This document shows, in pieces, positions 20,014 through 32,810 of a DNA stretch of 64,000 bases. Each line of letters starts with the position of its first letter. Within the stretch, counting starts at the first letter, position 1. The stretch comes from Citrobacter braakii (lineage in GTDB: Bacteria > Pseudomonadota > Gammaproteobacteria > Enterobacterales > Enterobacteriaceae), in assembly GCF_002075345.1 (NCBI RefSeq), contig NZ_NAEW01000003.1, positions 62,001 to 126,000 of the forward strand, given 5' to 3'. The notes beneath the pieces are model-generated. The model made no database searches. It saw nothing but the letters and a program-made list of their open reading frames with translations, and had not been told where the DNA came from. Both the position numbers and the translations under genes were made by a program.

Positions 20014-21942
20014 ATGAGTTATCAGGTCTTAGCCCGAAAATGGCGCCCACAAACCTTTGCTGACGTCGTCGGCCAGGAACATGTGCTGACGGCACTGGCG
20101 AACGGCTTGTCGTTAGGGCGTATTCATCATGCTTATTTGTTTTCCGGCACCCGTGGCGTCGGGAAAACGTCAATCGCCCGTTTGCTGGCGAAGGGATTAA
20201 ACTGTGAAACCGGCATCACCGCTACGCCGTGCGGCGTGTGTGATAACTGCCGTGAAATCGAGCAGGGGCGCTTTGTCGATTTGATTGAAATCGACGCCGC
20301 CTCACGCACCAAAGTCGAAGACACCCGTGACCTGCTGGATAACGTCCAGTACGCGCCAGCGCGCGGTCGCTTTAAGGTCTATTTGATTGACGAAGTGCAC
20401 ATGCTGTCGCGCCACAGTTTTAACGCCTTGCTGAAAACGCTCGAAGAGCCGCCCGCACACGTTAAGTTCCTGCTGGCGACCACCGATCCGCAGAAGCTGC
20501 CGGTGACTATCCTGTCGCGCTGTCTGCAATTCCATCTTAAAGCGTTGGATGTCGAACAGATTCGCCATCAGCTTGAGCATATCCTCAAAGAAGAGCATAT
20601 CGCCCATGAGCCACGTGCGTTGCAACTGCTGGCTCGCGCCGCGGACGGCAGCCTGCGCGATGCGCTGAGCCTGACCGATCAAGCGATCGCCAGCGGCGAT
20701 GGTCAGGTCTCGACCGACGCGGTCAGCACCATGCTCGGCACGCTGGACGACGACCAGGCGCTTTCGCTGGTTGAAGCGGTTGTGGCTGCGGACGGCGAAC
20801 GCGTTATGACGCTGGTGAACGATGCCGCCGCGCGCGGTATTGAATGGGAAGCGCTACTGGTTGAGATGTCGGCTCTGCTGCATCGTATTGCCATGGTTCA
20901 GCTTTCACCTGCCGCGCTCGGCAGCGATATGGCCGCTATTGAACAGCGTATGCGCGAACTGGCGCGAATCGTCCCGCCAACCGATGTGCAGCTTTACTAC
21001 CAGACCCTGTTAATCGGGCGCAAAGAACTGCCGTATGCGCCGGACAGGCGAATGGGCGTTGAAATGACGCTGCTACGTGCGCTGGCTTTTCATCCGCGCA
21101 TGCCGCTCCCGGAACCTGAAGCCCCGCGACAGTCTTTTGCCCCGGTCGCACCCACTGCGGTGATGAACACGACGCAGGTGCCGCAGCAGCCTGCGGCAGC
21201 GCAACAGCAACAGAATGTGCCGCTCTCCGATGCTACCAGCCAGGTGCTGGCGGCACGCAGCCAGCTGCAACGCGCTCAGGGAGCAACCAAACCAAAAAAG
21301 AGTGAACCGGCAGCCGCTTCCCGCGCGCGGCCGGTGAATAATGCTGCGCTGGAAAGACTGGCTTCGGTGTCGGAACGTGTTCAGGCGCGCCCAACTGTCT
21401 CTGCGCTGGAAAAAGCGCCAGCGAAGAAAGAAGCGTATCGCTGGAAAGCGACCAATCCTGTTGCAGAAGTCAAAGAAGTCGTCGCTACGCCGAAAGCGCT
21501 GAAAAAAGCGCTTGAGCATGAAAAAACGCCAGAACTGGCGGCAAAGCTGGCGGCTGAGGCCATCGAACGCGACCCGTGGGCCGCACAGGTAAGCCAGCTC
21601 TCGCTGCCTAAACTGGTGGAGCAGGTGGCGCTTAATGCCTGGAAAGAAGAGAATGGCAACGTGGTTTGCCTGCACCTGCGTTCCACGCAGCGACACCTTA
21701 ACTCCAGCGGCGCGCAGCAAAAACTGGCCGAAGCATTGAGTTCCTTAACAGGGTCAACGGTTGAATTGACCATCGTTGAAGATGATAATCCAGCGGTGCG
21801 CACGCCGCTGGAGTGGCGTCAGGCCATTTATGAAGAGAAACTCGCGCAGGCGCGTGAGTCGATTATTGCGGATAATAACATTCAGACGCTGCGTCGTTTT
21901 TTCGATGCGGACCTGGACGAAGAGAGTATTCGCCCCATTTGA
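20014..21942 (+). CDS. dnaX: DNA polymerase III subunits tau and gamma
   Basis: The 642-residue tau subunit of the clamp loader has an AAA+ ATPase with Walker A GTRGVGKTS (residues 45-53), four zinc-binding Cys (64, 73, 76, 79) and the SRC sensor in ILSRCLQF. A Gln/Ala/Pro-rich linker follows, then domain IV/V, which contacts DnaB and the polymerase core. The shorter gamma is made by a -1 frameshift at 21294-21300 that ends after residue 430. It is the first gene of dnaX-ybaB-recR. Confidence 0.98.
   Translation: MSYQVLARKWRPQTFADVVGQEHVLTALANGLSLGRIHHAYLFSGTRGVGKTSIARLLAKGLNCETGITATPCGVCDNCREIEQGRFVDLIEIDAASRTKVEDTRDLLDNVQYAPARGRFKVYLIDEVHMLSRHSFNALLKTLEEPPAHVKFLLATTDPQKLPVTILSRCLQFHLKALDVEQIRHQLEHILKEEHIAHEPRALQLLARAADGSLRDALSLTDQAIASGDGQVSTDAVSTMLGTLDDDQALSLVEAVVAADGERVMTLVNDAAARGIEWEALLVEMSALLHRIAMVQLSPAALGSDMAAIEQRMRELARIVPPTDVQLYYQTLLIGRKELPYAPDRRMGVEMTLLRALAFHPRMPLPEPEAPRQSFAPVAPTAVMNTTQVPQQPAAAQQQQNVPLSDATSQVLAARSQLQRAQGATKPKKSEPAAASRARPVNNAALERLASVSERVQARPTVSALEKAPAKKEAYRWKATNPVAEVKEVVATPKALKKALEHEKTPELAAKLAAEAIERDPWAAQVSQLSLPKLVEQVALNAWKEENGNVVCLHLRSTQRHLNSSGAQQKLAEALSSLTGSTVELTIVEDDNPAVRTPLEWRQAIYEEKLAQARESIIADNNIQTLRRFFDADLDEESIRPI
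21294..21300 (+). promoter_or_regulatory. Programmed -1 frameshift site in dnaX
   Basis: The slippery heptamer A AAA AAG sits in frame after Pro427. Slippage gives Lys-Lys-Glu and then TGA (21303-21305), so gamma has 430 residues. An AGGGAG Shine-Dalgarno-like element lies 10 bases upstream and GC-rich sequence able to pair (CCGGCAGCCGC with GCGCGGCCGG) lies just downstream. These are the three elements of the known E. coli site. Confidence 0.93.
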
Positions 21943-21985
21943 TCGTCAGCCATTACGGTTTGACGGTCGTCATCCCTTAACGTGA

Positions 21986-22329
<344 letters not shown>

Positions 22330-22330
<1 letters not shown>

Positions 22331-22935
22331 TGCAAACCAGCCCGCTGTTAACTCAGCTTATGGAAGCTCTGCGCTGTCTGCCGGGCGTTGGCCCGAAGTC
22401 TGCGCAGCGCATGGCGTTCACGCTGCTTCAGCGCGATCGCAGCGGCGGGATGCGTCTGGCGCAGGCGTTAACGAAGGCGATGTCGGAAATCGGCCACTGT
22501 GCCGATTGCCGCACATTCACAGAACAGGACGTCTGCAACATCTGCTCGAACCCGCGTCGCCAGGAAAATGGTCAGATTTGCGTGGTGGAGAGTCCGGCGG
22601 ACATCTACGCCATTGAGCAAACCGGGCAATTTTCCGGACGTTACTTCGTGCTGATGGGACACCTGTCGCCGCTGGACGGTATTGGTCCTGATGATATCGG
22701 GCTGGATCGTCTTGAGCAGCGGCTGGCATCTGAGCAAATCAGCGAACTGATCCTGGCGACCAATCCCACGGTCGAAGGAGAGGCGACCGCCAACTATATT
22801 GCTGAGCTTTGCATGCAATATGACGTTGAAGCCAGCCGTATCGCCCATGGCGTTCCGGTTGGTGGCGAGCTGGAAATGGTCGATGGCACCACGCTGTCGC
22901 ACTCTCTGGCAGGACGACACAAGATTAAATTCTGA
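22330..22935 (+). CDS. recR: Recombination mediator RecR
   Basis: The 201-residue protein has a helix-hairpin-helix ([15 protein letters not shown]), a Cys4 zinc finger ([16 protein letters not shown]) and a Toprim domain ([24 protein letters not shown]). It acts with RecO and RecF to load RecA onto SSB-coated gapped DNA. It is translationally coupled to ybaB through TGATG. A ten-pair hairpin (22941-22964) follows the stop and precedes the htpG promoter. Confidence 0.98.
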
Positions 22936-22964
22936 ACAAACGGAGGCCGCGACGGCGGCTTCCG

Positions 22965-22993
22965 CTTGAAATCCTTCCCGCTTGTCCCCATTT
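22965..22993 (+). promoter_or_regulatory. Sigma-32 heat-shock promoter of htpG
   Basis: CTTGAAA (22965-22971) and CCCCATTT (22986-22993) match the sigma-32 -35 and -10 consensus exactly, with a 14-base spacer. It lies 53 bases upstream of the htpG start, as expected for a heat-shock gene. Confidence 0.92.
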
Positions 22994-23045
22994 CACCCTC
23001 AACCTGTTTTTACCATTGAAAATGGCATTGTTGAGGTAGACCTAC

Positions 23046-24920
23046 ATGAAAGGACAAGAAACTCGTGGTTTTCAGTCAGAAGTAAAACAGCTTCTGCACC
23101 TGATGATCCATTCTCTGTATTCCAATAAAGAAATCTTCCTGCGTGAGCTTATCTCTAACGCCTCGGATGCGGCAGACAAGCTGCGTTTTCGCGCACTGTC
23201 TAACCCGGACCTGTATGAAGGTGACGGTGAGCTGCGTGTGCGTGTTTCCTTCGATAAAGATAAGCGTACGTTGACCATTGCCGATAACGGCGTGGGGATG
23301 AACCGTGATGACGTTATCGATCATCTGGGGACCATTGCGAAATCCGGTACTAAATCTTTCCTTGAATCCATGGGATCCGATCAGGCGAAAGACAGCCAGT
23401 TGATCGGCCAGTTCGGGGTTGGCTTCTACTCTGCGTTCATCGTGGCGGATAAAGTCACCGTGCGTACCCGCGCAGCGGGCGATAAACCGGAAAATGGTGT
23501 GTTCTGGGAATCTGCGGGTGAAGGTGAGTACACCGTTGCCGACATCACCAAAGACGATCGCGGCACCGAAATCACGCTGCATCTGCGCGAAGGCGAAGAC
23601 GAGTTCCTTGATGACTGGCGCGTACGTTCCATCATCAGCAAATATTCCGACCATATCGCGCTGCCGGTAGAGATCGAGAAATCTGAAGAGAAAGACGGCG
23701 AGACCGTGGTTTCCTGGGAAAAGATCAACAAGGCGCAGGCGCTGTGGACCCGTAACAAATCGGAAATCAAAGACGACGAGTACAACGAATTCTACAAACA
23801 TATCGCGCACGACTTCACTGATCCGCTGACCTGGAGTCATAACCGTGTGGAAGGTAAGCAGGAGTACACCAGCCTGCTGTACATCCCGTCTCAGGCTCCG
23901 TGGGATATGTGGAACCGCGATCACAAACATGGTCTGAAACTGTACGTTCAGCGCGTGTTCATTATGGACGACGCCGAGCAGTTTATGCCGAATTACCTGC
24001 GCTTTGTGCGTGGCCTGATAGATTCTAACGATCTGCCGCTGAACGTTTCTCGTGAGATCCTGCAGGACAGCACCGTCACCCGTAACCTGCGTAGCGCGCT
24101 GACCAAACGCGTACTGCAGATGCTGGAAAAACTGGCGAAAGACGACGCAGAAAAATACCAGACCTTCTGGAAACAGTTCGGCCTGGTGCTGAAAGAAGGC
24201 CCGGCGGAAGACAACGCTAACCAGGAAACGATCGCTAAGCTGATGCGCTTCGCGTCCACGCACACTGACTCCTCCGCACAAACCGTGTCGCTGGAAGACT
24301 ACGTGTCGCGTATGAAAGAAGGGCAGGAGAAAATCTACTACATCACCGCAGACAGCTATGCGGCGGCGAAGAGCAGCCCGCACCTGGAACTGTTGCGTAA
24401 GAAAGGCATCGAAGTGCTGCTGCTTTCTGACCGTATCGATGAGTGGATGATGAACTACCTGACCGAGTTCGACGGTAAGGCATTCCAGTCCGTAGCCAAA
24501 GCTGACGAGTCCATCGACAAGCTGGCGGATGACGTTGACGAATCGGCAAAAGAAGCGGAAAAAGCGCTGACGCCGTTCGTTGAGCGCGTGAAAACCCTGC
24601 TGGGCGATCGCGTAAAAGAAGTGCGTCTGACTCACCGTCTGACCGACACGCCGGCCATCGTTACCACCGATGCGGACGAAATGAGCACCCAGATGGCGAA
24701 ACTGTTCGCTGCTGCCGGCCAGGCCGTACCGGAAGTGAAATATATCTTTGAACTCAACCCGGATCACGTGCTGGTCAAACGCACGGCGGATACCCAGGAC
24801 GAAGCGCAGTTCAAAGAGTGGGTTGAACTGCTGCTGGATCAGGCGCTGTTTGCTGAACGCGGCACGCTGGAAGATCCGAACCAGTTCATTCGTCGTATGA
24901 ACCAGTTGCTGGTGTCCTGA
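23046..24920 (+). CDS. htpG: Hsp90-family chaperone HtpG
   Basis: The 624-residue protein has the three HtpG domains. The N-terminal GHKL ATPase keeps the motifs [20 protein letters not shown] and [11 protein letters not shown]; the middle client domain and the C-terminal dimerisation domain follow. It is an ATP-driven chaperone working with DnaK. A textbook sigma-32 promoter is placed upstream. Gene order recR-htpG-adk is as in E. coli. REP-like repeats follow its stop. Confidence 0.98.
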   Translation: MKGQETRGFQSEVKQLLHLMIHSLYSNKEIFLRELISNASDAADKLRFRALSNPDLYEGDGELRVRVSFDKDKRTLTIADNGVGMNRDDVIDHLGTIAKSGTKSFLESMGSDQAKDSQLIGQFGVGFYSAFIVADKVTVRTRAAGDKPENGVFWESAGEGEYTVADITKDDRGTEITLHLREGEDEFLDDWRVRSIISKYSDHIALPVEIEKSEEKDGETVVSWEKINKAQALWTRNKSEIKDDEYNEFYKHIAHDFTDPLTWSHNRVEGKQEYTSLLYIPSQAPWDMWNRDHKHGLKLYVQRVFIMDDAEQFMPNYLRFVRGLIDSNDLPLNVSREILQDSTVTRNLRSALTKRVLQMLEKLAKDDAEKYQTFWKQFGLVLKEGPAEDNANQETIAKLMRFASTHTDSSAQTVSLEDYVSRMKEGQEKIYYITADSYAAAKSSPHLELLRKKGIEVLLLSDRIDEWMMNYLTEFDGKAFQSVAKADESIDKLADDVDESAKEAEKALTPFVERVKTLLGDRVKEVRLTHRLTDTPAIVTTDADEMSTQMAKLFAAAGQAVPEVKYIFELNPDHVLVKRTADTQDEAQFKEWVELLLDQALFAERGTLEDPNQFIRRMNQLLVS

Positions 24921-24932
24921 TAGCCGTAAGGT

Positions 24933-25018
24933 AATGCCGGATGATGCTAACGCGTGTCCGGCTTACACCATCTCGTCGATCCCTGGCCGGATACGGTGTT
25001 TACACCGCGATCCGGCAT
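24933..25018. repeat. REP/BIME-type repeat between htpG and adk
   Basis: Inverted copies of the ATGCCGGAT type motif lie at 24933-24962 and 24985-25018, each with internal dyad symmetry (GCCGGATAC against GATCCGGCA). They sit downstream of htpG in the gap before adk. Confidence 0.7.
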
Positions 25019-25119
25019 TTTCTCTCCTCATTTTTAATTTTCCCACCGTTAACCGTTTCAGCGTCGGGCGTCTTCCTTGAGCCAATTGCGTGATGGTGGT
25101 ATCGTTTAGCGCTTTTTAA

Positions 25120-25797
<678 letters not shown>

Positions 25798-25811
25798 GTT
25801 TTAGCGCAGTC

Positions 25812-25889
25812 AATGCCGGGTGGCGGTGTCAACACCTTATCCGGCCTACGATTTTATGTAGGCCTGATAAGCGCAGCGCCATCAGGCAA
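25812..25889. repeat. REP/BIME-type repeat between adk and hemH
   Basis: Two facing REP units are seen: ATGCCGGGTGGCGG with CTTATCCGGCCTAC, and GTAGGCCTGATAAGCG with CGCCATCAGGCA. The second unit is nearly identical to the copy after mscK. Confidence 0.75.
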
Positions 25890-25968
25890 ATTCTCGTCTT
25901 ACCTTTCACAGCAATTAGTTCTTCTTTATCGCTTTTCCGCTACAATTATCAACAATTTGAATCGATAA

Positions 25969-27896
<1,928 letters not shown>

Positions 27897-28048
27897 AAAG
27901 CGCTCCTTGTGAAGGTGAGTTATTGTAGAAATTCATCCCGGATAAACTGCGATCTCACCGTCCGATATTGAAACTCAGCGCCGCATCGCATGCGCAGCGG
28001 GGAATGTGCTACCATGCATCGCTCAGCTAACCACCCGTAAAATCGACC

Positions 28049-29353
28049 ATGAAATTTCCCGGTAAACGTAAATCCAAACACTATTTCCCCGTCAGCGCGC
28101 GCGATCCGTTGCTGCAACAAATTCAGCCAGAAAATGAAACCAGCGCAGCCTGGGTGGTGGGTATTGACCAGACGCTGGTGGATATTGAAGCCAAAGTTGA
28201 TGATAACTTTGTAAAACGTTATGGATTAAGTGCCGGGCACTCTCTGGTGATTGCAGATGATGTCGCTGAAGCGCTCTACCAGGAACTGGTGCGTGAAAAT
28301 TTGATCACCCATCAGTTTGCGGGCGGTACTATCGGTAATACAATGCACAACTACTCCGTGCTGGCGGATGACCGCTCGGTGCTGCTGGGTGTGATGTGCA
28401 GCAATATCGAGATTGGCAGCTATGCGTACCGCTATTTATGCAATACCTCCAGTCGTACCGATCTGAACTACCTACAGGGCGTAGATGGACCGATTGGTCG
28501 CTGCTTTACGCTGATTGGCGAGTCCGGTGAGCGTACCTTTGCAATCAGCCCTGGGCATATGAACAAGCTGCGGGCGGATAGCATCCCTGAATCGGTGATT
28601 GCCGGAGCGTCCGCGCTGGTGCTGACGTCCTATCTGGTGCGCTGCGAGCCGGGCGAGCCAATGCCGGAAGCGACCATGAAGGCGATCGAATTTGCTAAAA
28701 AACACAATGTACCGGTGGTACTGACGCTGGGCACCAAATTTGTCATTGCCGATAATCCGCAGTGGTGGCAGGCATTCCTGAAAGAGCATGTCTCAATTCT
28801 GGCGATGAATGAAGAGGAGGCCGAAGCGCTGACCGGCGAAAACGATCCGCTGCTGGCGTCCGACAAGGCGCTGGATTGGGTGGATCTGGTGCTGTGCACA
28901 GCGGGGCCGGCGGGTCTTTATATGGCGGGCTTTACGGAAGAAGAAGTCAAACGTAAAACCCAGCATCCGCTGCTGCCTGGGGCCATTGCCGAATTCAACC
29001 AGTACGAGTTTAGCCGCGCCATGCGCCATAAAGATTGTACCAATCCGCTGCGTGTGTATTCGCACATCGCACCGTATATGGGCGGGCCAGAGAAGATCAT
29101 GAATACCAACGGCGCTGGTGACGGCGCGCTGGCGGCATTGCTGCATGATATTACCGCTAACAGCTATCACCGCAGCAACGTGCCTAACTCCAGCAAGCAC
29201 AAGTTCACCTGGCTGACCTATTCGTCGTTAGCCCAGGTGTGTAAATATGCGAATCGCGTGAGTTATCAGGTGCTGAACCAGCATTCCCCGCGCCTGACGC
29301 GCGGTTTGCCGGAACGCGAAGATAGCCTCGAAGAGTCGTACTGGGATCGTTAA
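28049..29353 (+). CDS. gsk: Inosine-guanosine kinase
   Basis: The 434-residue PfkB (ribokinase) family enzyme phosphorylates guanosine and inosine with ATP in purine salvage. The anion-hole motif is NTNGAGDGALAALLHD near the C-terminus, and the N-terminal WVVGIDQTLVDIEAKVDDNF segment is typical of Gsk. It is divergent from aes with about 150 bases between. A short REP-type repeat follows its stop. Confidence 0.97.
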   Translation: MKFPGKRKSKHYFPVSARDPLLQQIQPENETSAAWVVGIDQTLVDIEAKVDDNFVKRYGLSAGHSLVIADDVAEALYQELVRENLITHQFAGGTIGNTMHNYSVLADDRSVLLGVMCSNIEIGSYAYRYLCNTSSRTDLNYLQGVDGPIGRCFTLIGESGERTFAISPGHMNKLRADSIPESVIAGASALVLTSYLVRCEPGEPMPEATMKAIEFAKKHNVPVVLTLGTKFVIADNPQWWQAFLKEHVSILAMNEEEAEALTGENDPLLASDKALDWVDLVLCTAGPAGLYMAGFTEEEVKRKTQHPLLPGAIAEFNQYEFSRAMRHKDCTNPLRVYSHIAPYMGGPEKIMNTNGAGDGALAALLHDITANSYHRSNVPNSSKHKFTWLTYSSLAQVCKYANRVSYQVLNQHSPRLTRGLPEREDSLEESYWDR

Positions 29354-29362
29354 ATCATGCAC

Positions 29363-29393
29363 ATGCCGGATAAGCGATAGCGTCATCCGGCAA
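29363..29393. repeat. Short REP-type repeat after gsk
   Basis: ATGCCGGATAAGCG faces CGTCATCCGGCAAC across a two-base centre in the small gap between the convergent gsk and ybaL genes. Confidence 0.65.
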
Positions 29394-29398
29394 CGACA

Positions 29399-31078
29399 TC
29401 AGCCTGTAACGACCACCTCACCTGCAGGCGGCGTTTCAATCAGCTCCAGCATGGTACGGGCGATTTCACGCTCACCCATGACGACCTGATTGGCGCCGCG
29501 TTCGGTAATGTATTCCACCTCGTCGTCATAATGCGCGCGGGCGATAATTTCAATTGACGGGCACTTCTCGCGTGCTGAAGCGACAATTTCACCCGCTTCA
29601 TAGCCATTGGGAATGGTCAGCAGCAGCCAGCGTGCGCAATCCAGATGCGCCAGATTCATAATTTCTTCGTTGGCGGCATTTCCCAGCACCGCGCGGATCC
29701 CGCGCTCGCGCAGTTCATCCACTCGGGTGCGTGAGGTTTCGATAACTACCAGCGGGATCCCCGCAGCCATCAATTTCTCGCCCAGCAGGCTACCGACGCG
29801 CCCAAAGCCAACCAGCAGGGCGTGATTGCAGATATCCACCGGAATTTGCTTCTCTTCTTCAATAGCCTCTTCCAGCGTCTGTTCTTCCAGCGTTTCTGTT
29901 TTGGCGAGATATTTTTCTAACACCGCGAACAGCACCGGGTTAAGCATGATAGACAGGATCGCCCCCGCCAGCACCAGATTCTGTCCGGCCTGCGGCAGCA
30001 GGTTTAACGCCATGCCCAGACCCGCCAGGATAAAGGCAAATTCACCAATCTGCGCCAGGCTGGTGGCAATGGTGAGCGCTGTGCGTTGGGAGTGACCAAA
30101 CAGGCGCACCAGGAAATAGGCGGCAAGGGATTTACCAAAGATGATAATCGCCAGCGTGCCCAGCACCGCCAGCGGCTGCTGAATCAGAATCATGGGATCA
30201 AAGAGCATCCCGACGGAAACAAAGAACAGTACGGCGAACGCATCGCGCAGCGGTAGGGTGTCATGCGCCGCACGGTGACTCAGTTCAGATTCGTTCAGCA
30301 CCATGCCGGCGAAGAATGCCCCCAGTGCAAAGGAGACATCGAACAGCTCCACTGCGCCAAATGCAATACCTAATGCGAGGGCGAGGACTGACAGGGTAAA
30401 CAGTTCGCGTGAGCCGGTTGCGGCGCTACGGGCCATAATCCACGGCACCAGGCGACGACCAACCAGCATCATAATTGCGATAAACGCCACCACCTTACCG
30501 ATGGTAATGCCCATATCTACGGCCAGCGATGCAAAGCCGACATCTTCTTTTTCCAGCATTCCAGCGACGGCTGGCAGGAGAACCAGCGTCAGTACCATCA
30601 TCAGGTCTTCGACAATCAGCCAGCCAATGGCGATTTGCCCGCGCTGACTGTCAATGAGCTGCCTTTCTTCAAGCGCACGCAATAGCACCACGGTACTGGC
30701 GGTTGAAAGACACAGACCAAACACGATCCCTACCATCAGCGACCAGCCCATCACCGCTGAAAGCGCCATGCCCAGCAGTGTTGCCACCGCTATCTGGGCA
30801 ATCGCGCCGGGAATGGCGATAGACTTTACCGCCATCAAATCCTTCAGCGAAAAGTGCAGCCCCACGCCGAACATCAGCAGGATTACGCCAAGCTCGGCCA
30901 GTTCAGGCGCTAACTTGGTATCAGCAACAAAACCAGGTGTAAATGGACCGGCCAGAACGCCCGCTAACAGATATCCCACCAGAGGAGAAATACGTAGTTT
31001 ATTGGCAATCATGCCTAATATAAAAGCGAGCACAAGGCCGCCGACAATGGTGGTGATAAGCGGGGTGGCGTGATGCAT
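29399..31078 (-). CDS. ybaL: CPA2-family cation/proton antiporter YbaL
   Basis: The 559-residue inner-membrane protein has a CPA2 antiporter domain with about twelve membrane helices (residues 5-385). A cytoplasmic TrkA-N (Rossmann) domain follows (about 415-545, starting HALLVGFGRVGSLLGEKLM). It resembles KefB and KefC and is predicted to exchange K+ or another cation for protons, gated by nucleotide or redox ligands. It lacks the glutathione-linked ancillary gene found beside KefB or KefC. It is convergent with gsk and upstream of the fsr region. Confidence 0.93.
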   Translation of the reverse strand: MHHATPLITTIVGGLVLAFILGMIANKLRISPLVGYLLAGVLAGPFTPGFVADTKLAPELAELGVILLMFGVGLHFSLKDLMAVKSIAIPGAIAQIAVATLLGMALSAVMGWSLMVGIVFGLCLSTASTVVLLRALEERQLIDSQRGQIAIGWLIVEDLMMVLTLVLLPAVAGMLEKEDVGFASLAVDMGITIGKVVAFIAIMMLVGRRLVPWIMARSAATGSRELFTLSVLALALGIAFGAVELFDVSFALGAFFAGMVLNESELSHRAAHDTLPLRDAFAVLFFVSVGMLFDPMILIQQPLAVLGTLAIIIFGKSLAAYFLVRLFGHSQRTALTIATSLAQIGEFAFILAGLGMALNLLPQAGQNLVLAGAILSIMLNPVLFAVLEKYLAKTETLEEQTLEEAIEEEKQIPVDICNHALLVGFGRVGSLLGEKLMAAGIPLVVIETSRTRVDELRERGIRAVLGNAANEEIMNLAHLDCARWLLLTIPNGYEAGEIVASAREKCPSIEIIARAHYDDEVEYITERGANQVVMGEREIARTMLELIETPPAGEVVVTG

Positions 31079-31267
31079 TCCGTCTCCTTTGGTTGCTGTG
31101 ATAATCCTGAAAACTCAAACGACGAGTAATAGTTTATGACAATTTTGATGTTTTTGTTTGTGAATAATTATTGAATTTTGATGAAAATAGGATTTTAGAC
31201 GTAAAAAAGCACGGATCGGAAAAGTACAGCGGTATGTGAGAGGCAAAGGCTGATGGCTACTGTAAGT

Positions 31268-31298
31268 CTGACGGCCAAAATTTACTTTTGGCCGTCAG
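31268..31298. terminator. Strong hairpin downstream of fsr
   Basis: CTGACGGCCAAAA and TTTTGGCCGTCAG form a perfect 13-pair stem around a five-base loop. It lies four bases after the fsr stop, in the 224-base gap before ybaL. No long T run follows outside the stem, but T residues within it could still support termination in either direction. Confidence 0.7.
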
Positions 31299-31302
31299 GA
31301 AA

Positions 31303-32523
31303 TCACGCTTTATGTCGGTTATCAGGTAAGAATATGGTCAGTATCCCCAGTAGTGGCAGGAAAGCACATATTTTGTAGACCAAATCGATGCTGGTATGGT
31401 CGGCAATCAGCCCTAACACCGCGGCTCCCAAGCCGCCCATGCCGAAGGCAAAACCAAAAAATAGTCCAGAAACCATGCCGATACGGCCAGGAAGCAGCTC
31501 TTGCGCGTAGACCAGAATGGCAGAAAACGCCGATGCGAGGATAAAACCAATGATCACGGTTAAAATCCCGGTCCATTCCAGTGTTGCGTAGGGTAAAAAG
31601 AGGGTAAAGGGTGCTACGCCGAGGATAGAGCCCCAAATAACATATTTTCTGCCAATTTTATCGCCCAATGGTCCACCAATCACCGTCCCGGCTGCGACGG
31701 CAAACAGGAAGGCAAACAAGTGAAACTGGGCATTTTGTACCGATAATCCGAATTTTTGCATCAGATAAAAGGTGTAATAGCTACTGATGCTCGCCATATA
31801 GAAGTATTTGGAGAAAATCAGCACCAGCAGGATGCTTACCGCCAGCACCACTTTATTCCGTGGTAACGGATTCACGATGGCGACTTTCGGTTTTCCTTTA
31901 CTCATCCGGTGCTGCGCGGCATACCAACGGCTGATTTGCGCCAGAACGACAATCGCTAATAACGCAGCCAGCACAAACCAGGCCACATTACCCTTACCAT
32001 ATGGCGCGATGATGACAGCCGCCAGTAACGGTCCCAGAGAGCTACCAAAGTTGCCACCAACCTGGAAAATTGACTGGGCAAGACCGTGACGACCGCCGGA
32101 GGCCATTCGCGCCACGCGGGATGATTCCGGGTGAAATACCGAAGAGCCGGTACCAACCAGCGCTGCGGCGAGCAGGACCATATGGAAACTGCCGGCCATG
32201 GCCAGCAAAACAAGCCCACTCAGCGTGAAGCACATCCCAATGGGCAGCGACCACGGCATCGGGTATTTATCCGTCCAGTAACCCACAACCGGTTGCAGCA
32301 GTGAGGAAGCAAGCTGGAAGGTCAGGGTAATCATCCCTATCTGCATAAACGTCAGCGAGAACTCTGACTGCAATAGCGGATAAATCGCCAGGATCAGCGA
32401 CTGGATCATATCGTTTAGCAGATGGGAGAGGCTGATTGCCCCTAAAATGCCAAATGAGGTGCGTGCTTTAGCAACCGACGCTGACGCGCCAGCCACTGGC
32501 TGGGTTGGTTCACTTATTGCCAT
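31303..32523 (-). CDS. fsr: Fosmidomycin resistance MFS transporter
   Basis: The 406-residue major facilitator has twelve predicted membrane segments and the Fsr-type start SFGILGAISLSHLLNDMIQS. The family motif between helices 2 and 3 is GYWTDKYPMPW, and the matching loop in the second half is GGPLGDKIGRKYV. Fsr exports fosmidomycin when overexpressed; the natural substrate is unclear. It is divergent from ushA, with a 287-base region between the starts. Confidence 0.95.
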   Translation of the reverse strand: MAISEPTQPVAGASASVAKARTSFGILGAISLSHLLNDMIQSLILAIYPLLQSEFSLTFMQIGMITLTFQLASSLLQPVVGYWTDKYPMPWSLPIGMCFTLSGLVLLAMAGSFHMVLLAAALVGTGSSVFHPESSRVARMASGGRHGLAQSIFQVGGNFGSSLGPLLAAVIIAPYGKGNVAWFVLAALLAIVVLAQISRWYAAQHRMSKGKPKVAIVNPLPRNKVVLAVSILLVLIFSKYFYMASISSYYTFYLMQKFGLSVQNAQFHLFAFLFAVAAGTVIGGPLGDKIGRKYVIWGSILGVAPFTLFLPYATLEWTGILTVIIGFILASAFSAILVYAQELLPGRIGMVSGLFFGFAFGMGGLGAAVLGLIADHTSIDLVYKICAFLPLLGILTIFLPDNRHKA

Positions 32524-32689
32524 AGAAAGTCACTTCTGTTTGGGTTGCGATTATGAGGGTAATCTAATTTGTTATTATTACCTGACTAACATACCTGCGG
32601 AAGGTGTTTGAAGGAAGTCTCATTTCTGAAAACATTTTCGGCTATTATTTTCAGTAGCTGTAATTTTATGCCCGAACTAATTCGACTTA

Positions 32690-32785
32690 CAGGTAGGCGG
32701 CAAACGCGAGAGTCCCAGGAGCTTACTGCATAAGCGACAGGGGGAAGTGAGCGCAGCCAACGCACATGTATAACGGGTATGGCGG
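32690..32785 (+). repeat. Dispersed enterobacterial repeat-like element upstream of ushA
   Basis: The segment contains AGGCGGCAAACGCGAGAG, CCCAGGAGCTTACTGC and GTGAGCGCAGCCAACGCACA in a row. I recall this block, with small changes, in many intergenic regions of enterobacteria. It lies in the untranslated region before ushA. A related CCCAGGAGC half-hairpin occurs on the minus strand at 36219-36250. I do not know a settled name or function. Confidence 0.45.
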
Positions 32786-32810
32786 TTGATATTGAGTCAG
32801 GGAGTGAAAT

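Noticed and set aside
23076-24767. A long open frame on the minus strand opposite htpG
   Set aside because: It is an antisense shadow of a strongly conserved gene with a high-GC third position. It has no ribosome site and the product is rich in Phe, Arg and His from reverse-read codons.
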